From assembly GCA_016713425.1 (NCBI GenBank), contig JADJPE010000005.1, positions 6,174,501 through 6,238,500 of the forward strand: DNA of 64,000 nt. The letters run 5' to 3'. The notes under the pieces were generated by a model. It searched no databases and was not told the origin of the DNA. It worked only from the letters and a program-made list of their open reading frames with translations. Positions 17,600 to 34,904 of the stretch are shown one piece after another. Made by a program: the position numbers and the translations under genes. The stretch is from Deltaproteobacteria bacterium. GTDB taxonomy: Bacteria; Myxococcota; Kuafuiibacteriia; Kuafuiibacteriales; Kuafuiibacteriaceae. Numbering within the stretch: position 1 is the stretch's first letter; each line of letters opens with the position of its first letter.

Positions 17600-19252
17600 A
17601 TGCCAATGGATAAAGAATCACTCAGCCTCACCCTCGACGCTCTGAAGCAGTTTGCGGAAGAGCGCCTTACCGACGAACGCCTGCTCGAGTTCGATCACAA
17701 GGACGAGTTCCCGGAGGAAGTTGTTCGCGCGATCGGCAGCACCGAGCTCGGAATCCAGCTCGTCTTCATCCCGGAAGAATACGGTGGTATGGGCGGCGGC
17801 GCATTCGACGTCTACCGCGTCTGCGAAGCGATGGGGCGGATCGATGTCGGTCTCGCCACCGGGGTCCTCGCGACCTTTCTGGGAAGCGATCCCATCGTCT
17901 TCGGCGGGACCGAGGACCAAAAGGCGCACTGGCTCGGCCGCATCGCGAACGAAGGCCTGCTCATGGCCTACGGCGCAACAGAGCCACAGGCGGGCAGCGA
18001 CCTCGCACAGATCAAGACCGTGGCCGTCCCAGTTGAAGAAAACGGCAAGGTCGTCGGCTACAAGATCACCGGCAACAAGCAGTGGATCAGCAACGGAGGC
18101 CGTGCCGACATTTACACGATCCTCGCCAACACGCCGGGTGGTCCGACCTGGTTTGTGCTCGAACGCGGCGTGCCCGGCTTCACGCAAGGCAAACCTGAAG
18201 ACAAGCATGGCATCCGATCGAGCAACACGACGACCCTCGCGCTCGACGACGTCTACGTCGATGTCGATCGAATCGTCGGCCACGTCGAGGGACAGGGACT
18301 CGTACAAGCGCAACTGGTCTTTGGCTTCACGCGCGTGATGGTCGCCGCATTCGGCCTCGGGGCCGGTTGGGCCGCGCTCGACCGCGCGATCAAGTACTCG
18401 ACGGAGCGCGTCCAAGGGGGTAGCCCGCTCTCTGAGAAGCAGGGCTACACGCACAAGCTCATTGTGCCCCACGCCGTGGCGCTCGAAGCCGGTCGCGCCT
18501 ACATCGAGGAGACGGCCGAAGGCATCGACACCCAAGACAGTTCGCTGAACACAGAGGGTGCAATCGCGAAGTACCTCTCGACTGAGGCGGGCAACCAGGC
18601 CGCCGATGCCGCCATTCAGGCGCACGGTGGCTACGGGTACACCAAAGAGTACATGGTCGAGAAGATTAAGCGCGACGTACGCATCACGACCATCTACGAG
18701 GGCACCTCCGAGATCATGGAGATGACGATCGCGCGCGATCGTTGGCAATATCACATGAAGAGCCGTGGGCAGCACTATCACGACGCGGCCAAGCGACTCG
18801 AGGGCCTCCATGTCGAGTTCCCCAACCACGGAGCAGACATCGCGGCCTTGGCCAACCATGCGCTCGCCGAGGTGCTTGAGCTCGCGCGCATCGGCAAACT
18901 GACCCGGAACCAACACATTCTTTTCCGCGTCGGTGAACTGATCGCTTTCGCCGAAGGCGCCGCGGCCCTCGCCCGCCGCGCGGTCCACGCCCGCAAGAAG
19001 ACGCTCAACGAGAAGGCCGACGCGCGGTTCACGCCCGACGCGCTTGCCGCCATCAGCCGTGTTTTCGCTCGGACGGCCGCACACAAGATCGTGAGTGACG
19101 GAGCGCGCTGGATGTTTGGCGCGGACGACCAAGTGCGAGACGTCGAAGGCCTCTTGCGCAGTTTCCGCTTCGCCGAAATCCAACGCGTGCAATACGGCCT
19201 GCTCCAGGACATGGACTACGTTGCCGACGTCCTCTACGGACGCACCGCATAA
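17600..19252 (+). CDS. Acyl-CoA dehydrogenase, first gene of the megasynthase cluster
   Basis: FAD-dependent acyl-CoA dehydrogenase of about 550 residues. The middle domain has YGATEPQAGSDLAQIKT and WISNGGRADIYTI. The helical domain contains the FAD-contacting AIQAHGGYGYTKEYMVEK and the catalytic Glu in TIYEGTSEIMEM. The C-terminal 150 residues are an extra helical extension, as in longer FadE-like enzymes. Two in-frame ATGs (17600 and 17606) are possible. It lies 41 bp upstream of the synthase on the same strand. The synthase has no visible enoyl reductase domain, so this protein could act on its unsaturated intermediates or products, but that is inference; ordinary beta-oxidation is equally possible. 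Confidence 0.9.
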   Translation: MPMDKESLSLTLDALKQFAEERLTDERLLEFDHKDEFPEEVVRAIGSTELGIQLVFIPEEYGGMGGGAFDVYRVCEAMGRIDVGLATGVLATFLGSDPIVFGGTEDQKAHWLGRIANEGLLMAYGATEPQAGSDLAQIKTVAVPVEENGKVVGYKITGNKQWISNGGRADIYTILANTPGGPTWFVLERGVPGFTQGKPEDKHGIRSSNTTTLALDDVYVDVDRIVGHVEGQGLVQAQLVFGFTRVMVAAFGLGAGWAALDRAIKYSTERVQGGSPLSEKQGYTHKLIVPHAVALEAGRAYIEETAEGIDTQDSSLNTEGAIAKYLSTEAGNQAADAAIQAHGGYGYTKEYMVEKIKRDVRITTIYEGTSEIMEMTIARDRWQYHMKSRGQHYHDAAKRLEGLHVEFPNHGADIAALANHALAEVLELARIGKLTRNQHILFRVGELIAFAEGAAALARRAVHARKKTLNEKADARFTPDALAAISRVFARTAAHKIVSDGARWMFGADDQVRDVEGLLRSFRFAEIQRVQYGLLQDMDYVADVLYGRTA

Positions 19253-19293
19253 CATCGAACGGCGGCGTAGGAAGCCAGCACGAGGAGAGCACC

Positions 19294-22200
19294 ATGGAAG
19301 ATCACGCACATCGCGCAGTTGCCATCGTTGGCGTCGGGGCCGTGCTTCCCGACGCGCCCAACGCAAAGCAGTTTTGGGAGAACATCAAGACGGGCCGATA
19401 CAGCATCGTCGAGACGCCACCCGAGCGGTGGGATCCGGCGCTGTATTGGGATCCCGATCCCAAAGCGCCCGACAAGACGTACTCCAAGATCGGCGGATGG
19501 ATCCGGGACTTCGAGTGGGATCCGATCCGCTGGAAGCTACCGATCCCCCCGAAAGTCGGCGATGCGATGGATCTCGTGCAGAAGTGGGCGGTCGGTGCCT
19601 CTCGAGAGGCCCTGAACGACTACGGCTACCCGGATCGACCACTCGACCCGAACCGCACAGCGGTGATCTTCGGCAACGCAATGGCCGGCGATCAGCACTA
19701 TCGTACCGCCCTACGGGCGTTCTTCCCGGAGTTTGCGCGGGAGCTCCGTGCTTCACCCGCCTTTCGCACGCTGAGCGACCAAGACCGAGAAGCCATCTTG
19801 CGTGAGGCCCACGAGGGCCTTCGCAAGCGACTCCCGGTGATCACCGAAGACACGATGCCCGGCGAGCTCGCCAACATCATCGCGGGGCGCGTGGCTGCGG
19901 TCTTTGACTTCCACGGACCGAACTTCACGGTCGATGCGGCCTGCGCTTCGGCGATGGCGGCCATGACCGCCGCGATCGAAGGGCTCGAGCAAGGGGACTA
20001 CGATGTTGTCATCACCGGCGGCATCGACTCCAACATGAGTGCCTCGAGCTACATCAAGTTCTGCAAGATCGGCGCCTTGTCGGCGACAGGAACACGCCCT
20101 TACGACGCAGAGGCCGACGGCTTCGTCATGGGCGAAGGCGGAGCCGTCTTCGTGCTGAAGCGTCTGGAGGACGCAGAGGCGGCCGGCGACAAGATCTATG
20201 CGGTCATTCGCGGCATCGGCGGCGCCAGCGACGGCAAGGGGAAAGGCATCACCGCGCCGAACCCCGTTGGCCAGCGACTCGCGGTCGAGCGCGGATGGAT
20301 CCACGCCGGCTTGTCGCCCGCGACTTGCTCCTTGGTCGAAGGTCACGGCACCTCCACCCGCGTGGGTGATGTCGTTGAAGTCACGAGCATCGGGGAGGTC
20401 TTCAAAGCAGCTGGCGTGACCAACCGAAAGCTGCCCCTTGGCTCCGTCAAGTCAAACATCGGCCACCTCAAGGGGGCCGCCGGCGCCGCGGGTGTTCTCA
20501 AAGCAACGTTCGCGCTGCACGAGAGGATGCTCCCGCCGAGCCTCGGTCTCAAAACGCCAAACCCGAAGATCGACTTCGATGTCATGCCTTTCGCCGTCAA
20601 CACTGAGCTCCGTCCGTGGGACGAGTTGGTGGATGGCGTGCGCCGGGCCTGTGTGAGCGCGTTTGGCTTCGGGGGAACCAACTTCCACATCGTGCTGGAG
20701 GAGTACATCCCGGGTCGAATCGCACGGGAGACCAAACCACGACCCGTCAGTGTGCCGGCCACCATCAGCGCGTCTTCGAGCGCCGCATGGTCATCGCCGG
20801 GCAGAGCACCCCTTCGCGGGATCGCCATGGCGAGCGGATCGACCGCCGCCGAAGTGATGAGCCAACTCGATGCCCTGCTGGCCTCGGCGCGGAACGGGCA
20901 GACGCCGCCGGTTCAGCCACCCGACCCCAAGCACCTCGACCGTCCAATCCGGATCGCCATCGATTTCGCGGGTGCCGACGAGCTGGCGAAGAAGATCCAA
21001 GGCGCACAGAAAGCTCTCACCGCAGAAAACCCCGCGATCTGGAAGATGCTGCGCGCGCAAGGCGTATTCAGAGGTGCCGGTCCGCGCCCCAAAGTTGCTT
21101 TTCTGTATCCAGGCCAAGGCTCACAGTACGTGAATATGCTCGCGGAGCTTCGGGAGAGCGAGCGTGTCGTTCGCGAGACCTTCGACGAAGCCGACCGCAC
21201 GATGAAGCCCATCATTGGTCGGAACCTGACGGAGATCATCTTCGCGGACCCGAAGGATCCGCGTGCGCTCGAAGCCGCCGAGGAAGCGCTTCGACAAACC
21301 GCGTTCACTCAGCCGGCCGTGCTCACGGTCGACATCGCCCTTACACGACTGATGGCCGAGTACGGCATCGCCCCCGACATGGTCATGGGCCATAGCCTGG
21401 GTGAGTATGGGGCGCTGGTCGCAGCCGGCGTCCTACCGTTCGAGCACGCACTCGAAGCCGTGTGCGCCCGAGGTTCCGAGATGACGCGCGTGTCGGTCGA
21501 GGACAACGGCCTCATGGCCGCCGTGCTTGCACCCATGGCCGATGTCGAACGGATCCTCGCCAAGATCAAAGACTACGTCGTCATCGCGAACATCAACAGC
21601 ACGAGCCAGGCGGTGATCGGCGGATCGACGCGCGGTGTGACGGCCGCCGTCGAGGTTCTTCAACGGGAGGGCTTCCGAGCAATCCCGCTCAATGTGAGCC
21701 ACGCATTCCACACGACGATCGTGGCGCCGGCGAGCGGGCCGCTCCAGCAGGTCCTACGTCGACTGCGAATCAAGCCACCGCGCGTGCCGGTCGTCGCCAA
21801 CGTCCACGGCGGACTATACCCCTCCGGAGAAGGTGTCGAGCCAGCGATCGTCGATCTCCTCGGCAAGCAGATCGCGGCCCCGGTACAGTTTATCAAGGGG
21901 CTGCACACGCTTTACGATCACGGCGTCAGGCTCTTCATCGAGCTTGGGCCGAAGAAGGCGCTTCACGGCTTCGTCGAGGATGTATTCGCGTCGAAAGACG
22001 ACGTCGTCGCGCTGTTCACCAATCACCCGAAGATCGGCGAAGTTCCCGCATTCAACCAAGCGCTCGCGGGCGCATATGCAGCGGGACTTGGGTCCTTGAA
22101 GGTTCAACCGAGCATCGACGACCGCGCCGAAGCCAGCACAAGCGACAGGGAAGCCATCCCCGTCGTCGCGTGGGAGAAAAAGACCATGTCATCGCAGCCA

Positions 22201-25200
22201 TTGCCCAACGCCGCCGCCCCCGCGTCATCGCATTCGGGCGATCGTTACCAGCAACTCGGGTTGCTCTTCGCGGAATTCCTCGAGCGCGGCATGGCCGCGT
22301 ATGCGGGCGTCTCGCCCGGTGGTGTGACGGCACCTTCGGTTGTAGTGACGGGCGTAGGGATGGGTCTCCCGGGCGGCCCCAAAGTATTCTCGGACGACAA
22401 CACGGTTCGCGTGCTGCGGGGTGATCAATTCATCGACGTGATTCCGGTCGGCCTCCGCAACACGATGGTCAGCCGGAAGATCACGCGGCTCGTGAAGACC
22501 GATGCCGGTGGCGGGCCACGCTTCGAGATCATCGAGTCGCCGAGCGGCGTCATCAAGCTGGCCGGGAGAGCGGGACAGATCGGTCTGGACGACGACTTTG
22601 GATATCCAAAGGATCGCATGGGTGCGCTTGATTCGGTGACCGAGCTTGCGATCGCCGCCGGCATCGAGGCTCTGAGAGATGCGGGCATCCCGCTGGTCCA
22701 GCACTACAAGACCACGACCAAGGGCACGAAGCTCCCTGACCGTTGGGGCCTACCGGAGGCGCTCCGAGACGATACCGGGATTATCTTCGCTGCGGCCTTC
22801 CCCGGCTACGACAACTTCGCCAAGGACATGCGCGCGTTCCACGAGGATCATGAGCGACGCCAGCGCATTGCGGATCTCGAGAGCCTGCGGTCCCGGCTCG
22901 CCCAGAGCCAGGGTCAGGATGTTCTGCGGCAGGAGATCGACCGGCGACTTCGCGACCTTCACGCGGAGATCGAGCAGAATCCTTACAGCTTCGATCGTCG
23001 CTTCATCTTCCGCGTCCTCGCGATGGGTCACTCGCAGTTCGCGGAGTACATTGGTGCCCGCGGTCCGAATACGCACCTCAACTCGGCGTGCGCGAGCGGA
23101 ACCCAGGCTTTCTCTTTGGCCGAGGACTGGATTCGCGCCGGTCGCTGCCGCCGGGTCGTGATTGTCTCCGCGGACAACGTGACGAGTGACGACCTCATGG
23201 GCTGGATCGGTGCCGGCTTCCTCGCGAGTGGCGCGGCGGCAACGGATGAAGTTGTTGCCGAAGTCGCCGTCCCGTTCGACCGACGCCGGCATGGTCTCGT
23301 GCTCGGCATGGGCGCGGCCGCCATGGTGGTCGAGCGTGCGGACGCGGCCGAGGCGCGTGGTGTCCGCCCGATCTGCGAGATCATGGGCACCGCAACCGCA
23401 AACAGCGCCTTCCACGGGAGCCGCCTGAACGTGGAGCATATCTGTGACGTGCTCGAAAGGATGCTCCAGCAGGTCGAAGCACGGTATGGCATCGACCGAA
23501 AGAGCCTCACCGAAAACCTGGTCTTCGTCTCCCACGAAACCTATACACCGGCCCGGGGTGGCAGCGCCCAAGCCGAGGTCATGGCCCTGCGGCGTGTTTT
23601 CGGCGCGGCGGCGGATCGCATCGTCATCGCAAACACGAAGGGCATGACCGGACACGCCATGGGGACCGGCATTGAGGACGCGGTCGCCATTCGCATCCTC
23701 GAGACAGGCATTGTGCCGCCGGTTCCAAACTTCAAGGAGATCGACCCGGAGCTCGGCCAGCTCAACCTCTCCCAAGGCGGCGCCTATCCAGTTTACTACG
23801 CGCTTCGACTCGGCGCCGGCTTCGGCTCTCAGATCAGCATGTCCTTGATGCGCTGGGTGCCAAGTGCAACGGGTGAACGCCCTGCCCCAAACAAGCTCGG
23901 TTATGCCTACCGGGTCTTTGACCAGGCGACCTTCGAGAGCTGGCTGTCGGACACGACGGGCTACAGCAAGCCCGAGCTCGAAGTCGTTTCCCGAACACTC
24001 CGGTTCAAAGATCAAGGCCCGGCCGAGCCTCGGCTGCGCGCGGCACCGGCCACGATGGCTGCGACGAGGGTGGGATCCCTTCCGGCGTTCGCGCCCCCTG
24101 CTCGCGCCGCGGCCACGACGGCACCCCTGTCCGCGCCGCCACGCTTCACTGAGGAAGCCCGAGCCCCGATCAGCGCACCGTCTTCGTCTTGGACCGCGCC
24201 TGCGCCAACGCCCGCGCCCATCGCGTCTGTCGCGCCGACTGCGCAACACGCACCCGCGGTGCCCATGATCGATGCGGTCGAAAAGCAGGTTTTGGCGATC
24301 GTATCCGAGAAGACGGGATACCCGCCCGACATGCTCGATCTCGAGCTCGACCTCGAGGCCGATCTCGGGATCGACACGGTCAAGCAGGCCGAGACGTTCG
24401 CGGCCGTTCGCGAGGCCTACAACATCCCGCGCGAAGAAAGCATCCAGCTGCGGGACTTCCCGACGATGAATCACGTCATCAAGTTTGTGAAGGACCGACG
24501 GCCAGATCTCGCGAAGGCAAGCGTGGCGGGGTCAATCCCGGCCGCAGCCCCCGCGACAACGACGGCCACACGAGCCTCGGGCGCCATTGCCCCCGCAGCG
24601 CCGAGCGGTGCGGACGAGGTCATGCAGCGCGTCATCGAAATCGTCTCGGAGAAGACGGGCTATCCGCCCGACATGCTCGACCTCGACCTCGATCTCGAGG
24701 CCGACCTGGGCGTCGACACCGTGAAGCAGGCAGAGACCTTCGCCGCTGTGCGAGAGACCTATGCCATCCCACGGCTCGAGAACCTGCAGCTTCGCGACTT
24801 CCCAACGATGAAGCACGTCATTCAGTTCGTGCTTGATCGGCGCCCGGACCTGGCCGCGAAGAAGGCCTCCATCCCGACCCCGTCGTCGGTCACGGTCGAC
24901 GCCCCCGCGACGCCAACCACCGGGGCTGGTTGGGTTGCCGCCGCTCCGTCAGGCCACGACGAAGTGACCGCCAAGGTGCTGCAGATCGTCTCGGAGAAGA
25001 CGGGCTATCCGCCCGACATGCTCGACCTCGACCTCGATCTCGAGGCCGACCTGGGCGTCGACACCGTGAAGCAGGCAGAAACCTTCGCCGCCGTGCGCGA
25101 GACCTATGCCATCCCGCGCGAGGAGAACCTACAGCTTCGCGACTTCCCGACGATGAACCACGTGATCCAGTTCGTCCGCGATCGCCGCCCCGATCTGGCC

Positions 25201-28082
25201 CCGAAGCCAGCGTCCGGTCGTTCGACCACCGCGCCGGGTTCGGTCACGGCGACTGCAGCGAGCGCATCGCCCGCAAAGGGTCATGACGACATCACGCAGA
25301 AGGTTCTCGAGATCGTCTCGGAGAAGACGGGCTATCCGCCCGACATGCTCGACCTCGATCTCGACCTGGAGGCCGACCTGGGCATCGACACGGTCAAGCA
25401 GGCGGAGACATTCGCGGCCGTGCGCGCGGCGTACGACATCCCGCGAGAGGAGAACATTCAACTCCGCGACTTCCCGACGATGAATCACGTCATCCAATTC
25501 GTGCGCGACCGGCAGCCCACAAAAAGCGGCGCGGGCGCCTCGGCGCCGGCACCGGCCACGAGTCCCGTTCGAACGTTCGAGAATGCAACATCGGCCGTCC
25601 GACGGGTTCCCGTCGCCGTGCTCAGGCCAACGCTCGACGTGTGCAAGAGTACGGGCGTGGAGCTCGGGCGCGGGAGCCGCGTCCTCGTGGTTCCCGACCA
25701 GGGCGGTGTCGCGAAGTCCCTGGCCCAACGCCTCGACAAGATGGGCGTTGACGTCCTCTTTCTCGAGGACATGCCCGCCGACGACGTGTTGGTGGAGCGT
25801 CTCGAAGCGTTGAACCGAGAGAAGCCCATTCAGGGCGTCTACTGGCTGCCCGCCCTCGACCATGAGGGCGAGATCGCCAGTCTCGATGCGGCGGGATGGA
25901 AGGAAGCGGTTCGCATACGCGTCAAGTTGCTCTATCGGACGATGAAGGCCCTGTATGAGCAAGTAGCGGCCCGCGGTACGTTCCTCGTGACCGCCACTCG
26001 TCTTGGCGGACGTCACGGCTATGATGAGGCCGGCGCCACCGCGCCGATGGGCGGCGCCGTCGCTGGCTTCACGAAGACGTACAAGCGAGAGCGTCCAGAC
26101 GCACTGGTCAAGGTGGTCGACTTCGAGCCGAGCCGCAAGACGGCCGCCTTGGCCGACCAGCTCATTGCGGAAACGCTCCAGGATCCGGGCGTGGTCGAGG
26201 TGGGCTACGTCGGTGATGATCGCTGGACGGTCAGCTTCGACGAACACCCGATGGGCCCCGTCGAAGAGTCGGTCAAGTTCGCGCCCGATTCGGTGTTCGT
26301 GGTCACCGGCGCCGCCGGCAGCATCGTCTCGGCGATCATTGATGACCTCGCGAGCGGGCTCGGTGGCGTCTTCCATCTGCTGGATCTCACGCCCAAGCCC
26401 AGCGCCAACGATCCAGATCTCATGCAGTTCAGGTCGGACAAAGAGGCCTTGAAGCGCACGCTCTTCGAGCGACTGAAGGCGCAAGGGGAGCGTGCCACAC
26501 CGGCAGCGGTCGAGAAGCTCGTCGCGCGCCTCGAGCGGGCAAATGCCGCCTTGACGGCCATCGAAGCCGTCGAGCGCCGCGGCGGGACGGCCCACTACCA
26601 CGAGGTCAATTTGCTCGACGGCGAAGCCGTCACCCGCGTCGTGAACGAGATTCGATCGATGCACGGGCGAATCGACGTCCTCCTCCATGCGGCCGGACTC
26701 GAGATCAGTCACTTCCTTCCGGACAAGAAGCCCGAGGAGTACGACCTCGTCTTCGACGTCAAGAGCGATGGATGGTTCCATCTCCTCAAGGCGATGGGCG
26801 ACATGCCACTCGGCGCGACCGTGGTGTTTAGCTCGATTGCTGGCCGTTTCGGTAACGGTGGTCAGGCGGACTACAGCGCGGCGAATGACTTGCTCTGCAA
26901 GTATACGTCGAGCTTCAAGACCACCCGTCCCGGGACACGCGGTATCGCGATTGACTGGACGGCATGGGCGGCCATCGGCATGGCCTCTCGCGGTTCGATT
27001 CCGAAGATGATGGAGATGGCGCGCATCGACATGCTCGCGCCCGAGGTCGGGATCCCTGAGGTGCGGCGAGAGCTCGTATCCGGCTTTGGGGGCGAGGTCA
27101 TCGTCGGTGGACGACTCGGCATTCTCCTTGAGGATTGGGATCCCACGGGCGGCCTCGACCCGGCGGCGCTCGCGAGTGCCACAAGCGGGCCCATGGGCTC
27201 ACGCATTGTCGGTATGGGCATCCACGATGGTCTTCGCATCGAGACCGATCTCGACCCGAAGAAGCAACCCTTCCTCTACGACCACCAGATTGACGGCACG
27301 CCCGTGCTCCCGGGTGTGATGGGTGTGGAAGGCTTCAGCGAGATCGCGGCGGCGGTTTTCCGTGACTGGCACGTCGCCAACGTTGAAGACGTCAACTTCC
27401 TCGCCCCGTTCAAATTCTATCGAACGGAGCCACGAACGCTGACGCTCAGCGCCCGCTTCTCGCGAGATGGAGACGCCTTGGTTGCCACCTGTCGGCTTGT
27501 CGGTGCGCGCACCCTCAAGGGCCAGGATCAGCCGCAGCTGACGACCCACTTCACCGGACGCGTTCGCCTCACGCGAGAAGCACCGGTTCTCGCGGCCGCG
27601 GAGCCACCGCCTCCGCTCAATGGACCCAGCGTAGACCGCGACGCGATCTACCAAGTCTATTTCCACGGGCCTGCCTACCAGGTTCTCGAGAGGGCTTGGC
27701 GCCACAACGGGTTCGTAGTCGGCCAAATGCCTGAGAGCCTCCCCGGCAATCACGTACCTGAGGACGCATCCACGATCCTCGAGCCAAGACTCGTCGAGCT
27801 CTGCTTCCAGACAGCGGGTGTTTGGCAGCTCGGGCGGACGGGAAAGATGGGCTTGCCTCAGCGCATCGATCGCGTCACCACGGCGTCGGCCTCCGGGAAG
27901 AACATCAAAGGACGGCTGCACGCCATCGTGACCCCACGGGGCGGCGGCGAAAGTTTCGACGCGGTCGTCGTCGACGAAGCGGGAACCGTGTTCGCGACGA
28001 TGAACGGCTATCGAACCGCTGAGCTTCCGGGCGACGTCGAAAGCGCCAAGCGACAGCCTCTTGCAAACGCAATGGTGGAATC

Positions 28083-28086
<4 letters not shown>
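19294..28086 (+). CDS. Pfa-like fatty-acid/polyketide megasynthase: KS-AT-KS-ACP(x4)-KR-DH
   Basis: A 2930-residue iterative-type synthase. Domains in order: KS1 (about 8-470, catalytic Cys217 in DAACAS, His in EGHGTST and KSNIGHLKGAAG); AT (about 600-900, Ser701 in GHSLGEYG, malonyl-type HAFHT); KS2 (about 1010-1530, Cys1266 in SACASGTQ, His in SHETYT and NTKGMTGHAMG); four ACPs; an inactive structural half then catalytic KR (about 2100-2590, TGAAGSIVSA, Tyr2527 in YSAAND); DH hot-dog region (about 2640-2900, His2664 in HQIDGTPVLPGVM). No enoyl reductase or thioesterase is seen. KS1 and the tandem ACPs resemble PfaA of polyunsaturated fatty-acid synthases. Each ACP has Thr (1695, 1809, 1924, 2033) in LGIDTVKQ where Ser normally carries phosphopantetheine. 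GAGGAGAG precedes the ATG. Its stop overlaps the next start (ATGA). Product unknown. Confidence 0.9.
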
Positions 28087-33631
<5,545 letters not shown>

Positions 33632-33635
<4 letters not shown>

Positions 33636-34381
33636 CGGTCTTCTTCCTCGAATGCCGGGCCGGCGATGTTCCGCTCGATGACCGATGGCTTGGGCCCAGA
33701 GAGAGGGGGCTGTGTTCAGCCCTACGTCTCGAAAAGCGTCGCCGGGATTGGCGTCTTGGGCGGTGGACCGCGAAGCAAGCGCTTCGACGGTTCCAAGCTC
33801 GCACTTCCGATTCCCCTTCCCCGATGCCGCTCGATGCCACGGAGCTCCTTCCCGCCCCGGACGGGGCGCCCGAGTTTCATGGCCTGAGCGAGCCTTCGTC
33901 TGTCCAAGTGTCGATTTCACACCGAGGTGACGTGGCCGTCTGCGCGATCGCGGCGCATCCTCTCGAAGTCGGGATTGGTTGCGACTTGGAATCCGTAGAA
34001 ACGCGAAGCGAAGGTCTCGTCGATGATTTCTTCACCGGTCGCGAACGGGAGGCGGTGGCGCGGGTGCCCTCGACGTCCAAGGATCCGCTGGTCGCACTCA
34101 TCTGGAGCGCGAAGGAGAGCGCGCTCAAGGTCTTACGCTGTGGACTTCGACGAGACACGCGAAGCGTGGAGGTCTCGGTGCCCGACTTCGAACGTTTGCT
34201 CGAACAACCCGCAACGCGGGCGAGCGAGAACTTCCATCACTTCGAGGTCCAGGACCTTGGCGAAGGCGCTCGCTTCGTTGGCTGGTGGCGGTGTCAGGAC
34301 GCTCAGATCTTGACCATCGCGGTCCGCTGCCCTGGCGGAACGCGGTCCGAAGACATGTCGCCGCCCATCGATCTGCGCTAG
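33632..34381 (+). CDS. Sfp-type 4'-phosphopantetheinyl transferase
   Basis: Transfers phosphopantetheine from CoA to carrier proteins. Both Sfp-family motifs are present: IGCDLESVETR (Mg-binding Asp and Glu) and IWSAKESALKVL. Length is about 249 residues, two-lobed as expected. I choose GTG 33632, which overlaps the carboxylase stop (GTGA); a TTG at 33617 would extend it by five residues. The tight overlap makes it the dedicated modifier of the upstream ACPs, all of which have Thr at the attachment position, so this enzyme may accept Thr. That specificity is inferred. Confidence 0.9.
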
Positions 34382-34394
34382 ACTCGTTGTCACG

Positions 34395-34823
34395 ATGACC
34401 CTGAAGAAGATCTTGATTCCGATCGACGGCTCTCCGCCCGCGCTCAAAGCCGTCGCCCAAGGCACCGATCTCGCACGCAGGACAGGTGCAGCGATCACGC
34501 TTCTCTACGTCTACGACAGCTCGGTCGTCGCGATGATGGGACTCAGCACATCGGACGGAAAAGCGGTCGACGACGCCGTGGAACGCGTGTCCAAGACGCA
34601 CCTCGAAGCGGCGAAGGCAAGCGTCGCGGCGGACATCGTCGTCAAGACCGAGAGCCGCGTCGGACACCCGGCAGAAGAGATCTGTCTCTACGCCGAAGCC
34701 GGCGACTTCGACATGATCGTCATCGGCTCCCGTGGCATGTCCCCCGCCAAGAGCTTCCTCGTGGGAAGCGTGAGCGCGCGCGTCGCACGCCACGCGCCCT
34801 GCTCGGTTCTTGTTGTGCGTTGA
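34395..34823 (+). CDS. Universal stress protein (UspA family), single domain
   Basis: A 142-residue Usp: KKILIPIDGSPPALKAV at the start, GHPAEEICLYAE in the middle, and the ATP-binding type motif IGSRGMSPAKSFLVGSVS (G-2x-G-9x-G-S pattern) before CSVLVVR. It begins 13 nt after the transferase stop and may be read through from the synthase operon, but by content it belongs with the stress genes downstream. Confidence 0.93.
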   Translation: MTLKKILIPIDGSPPALKAVAQGTDLARRTGAAITLLYVYDSSVVAMMGLSTSDGKAVDDAVERVSKTHLEAAKASVAADIVVKTESRVGHPAEEICLYAEAGDFDMIVIGSRGMSPAKSFLVGSVSARVARHAPCSVLVVR

Positions 34824-34904
34824 CCACCTCCTGCGTGTTGACCGCATCCGTTGTCCGATCGCCGGTTACAAGAACGTAACACCGTCGTTCAGAGGGAAGG
34901 TGTA

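Noticed and set aside
17618..19366. 582-codon reverse frame opposite the acyl-CoA dehydrogenase
   Set aside because: No domain motifs; exact antisense of a well-conserved enzyme. High G+C leaves such frames open.
22750..24474. 574-codon reverse frame inside the megasynthase
   Set aside because: Antisense of the KS2-ACP region, no recognisable family.
25129..26781. 550-codon reverse frame inside the megasynthase
   Set aside because: Antisense of the ACP-KR region; its sequence follows the repeat pattern of the ACPs.
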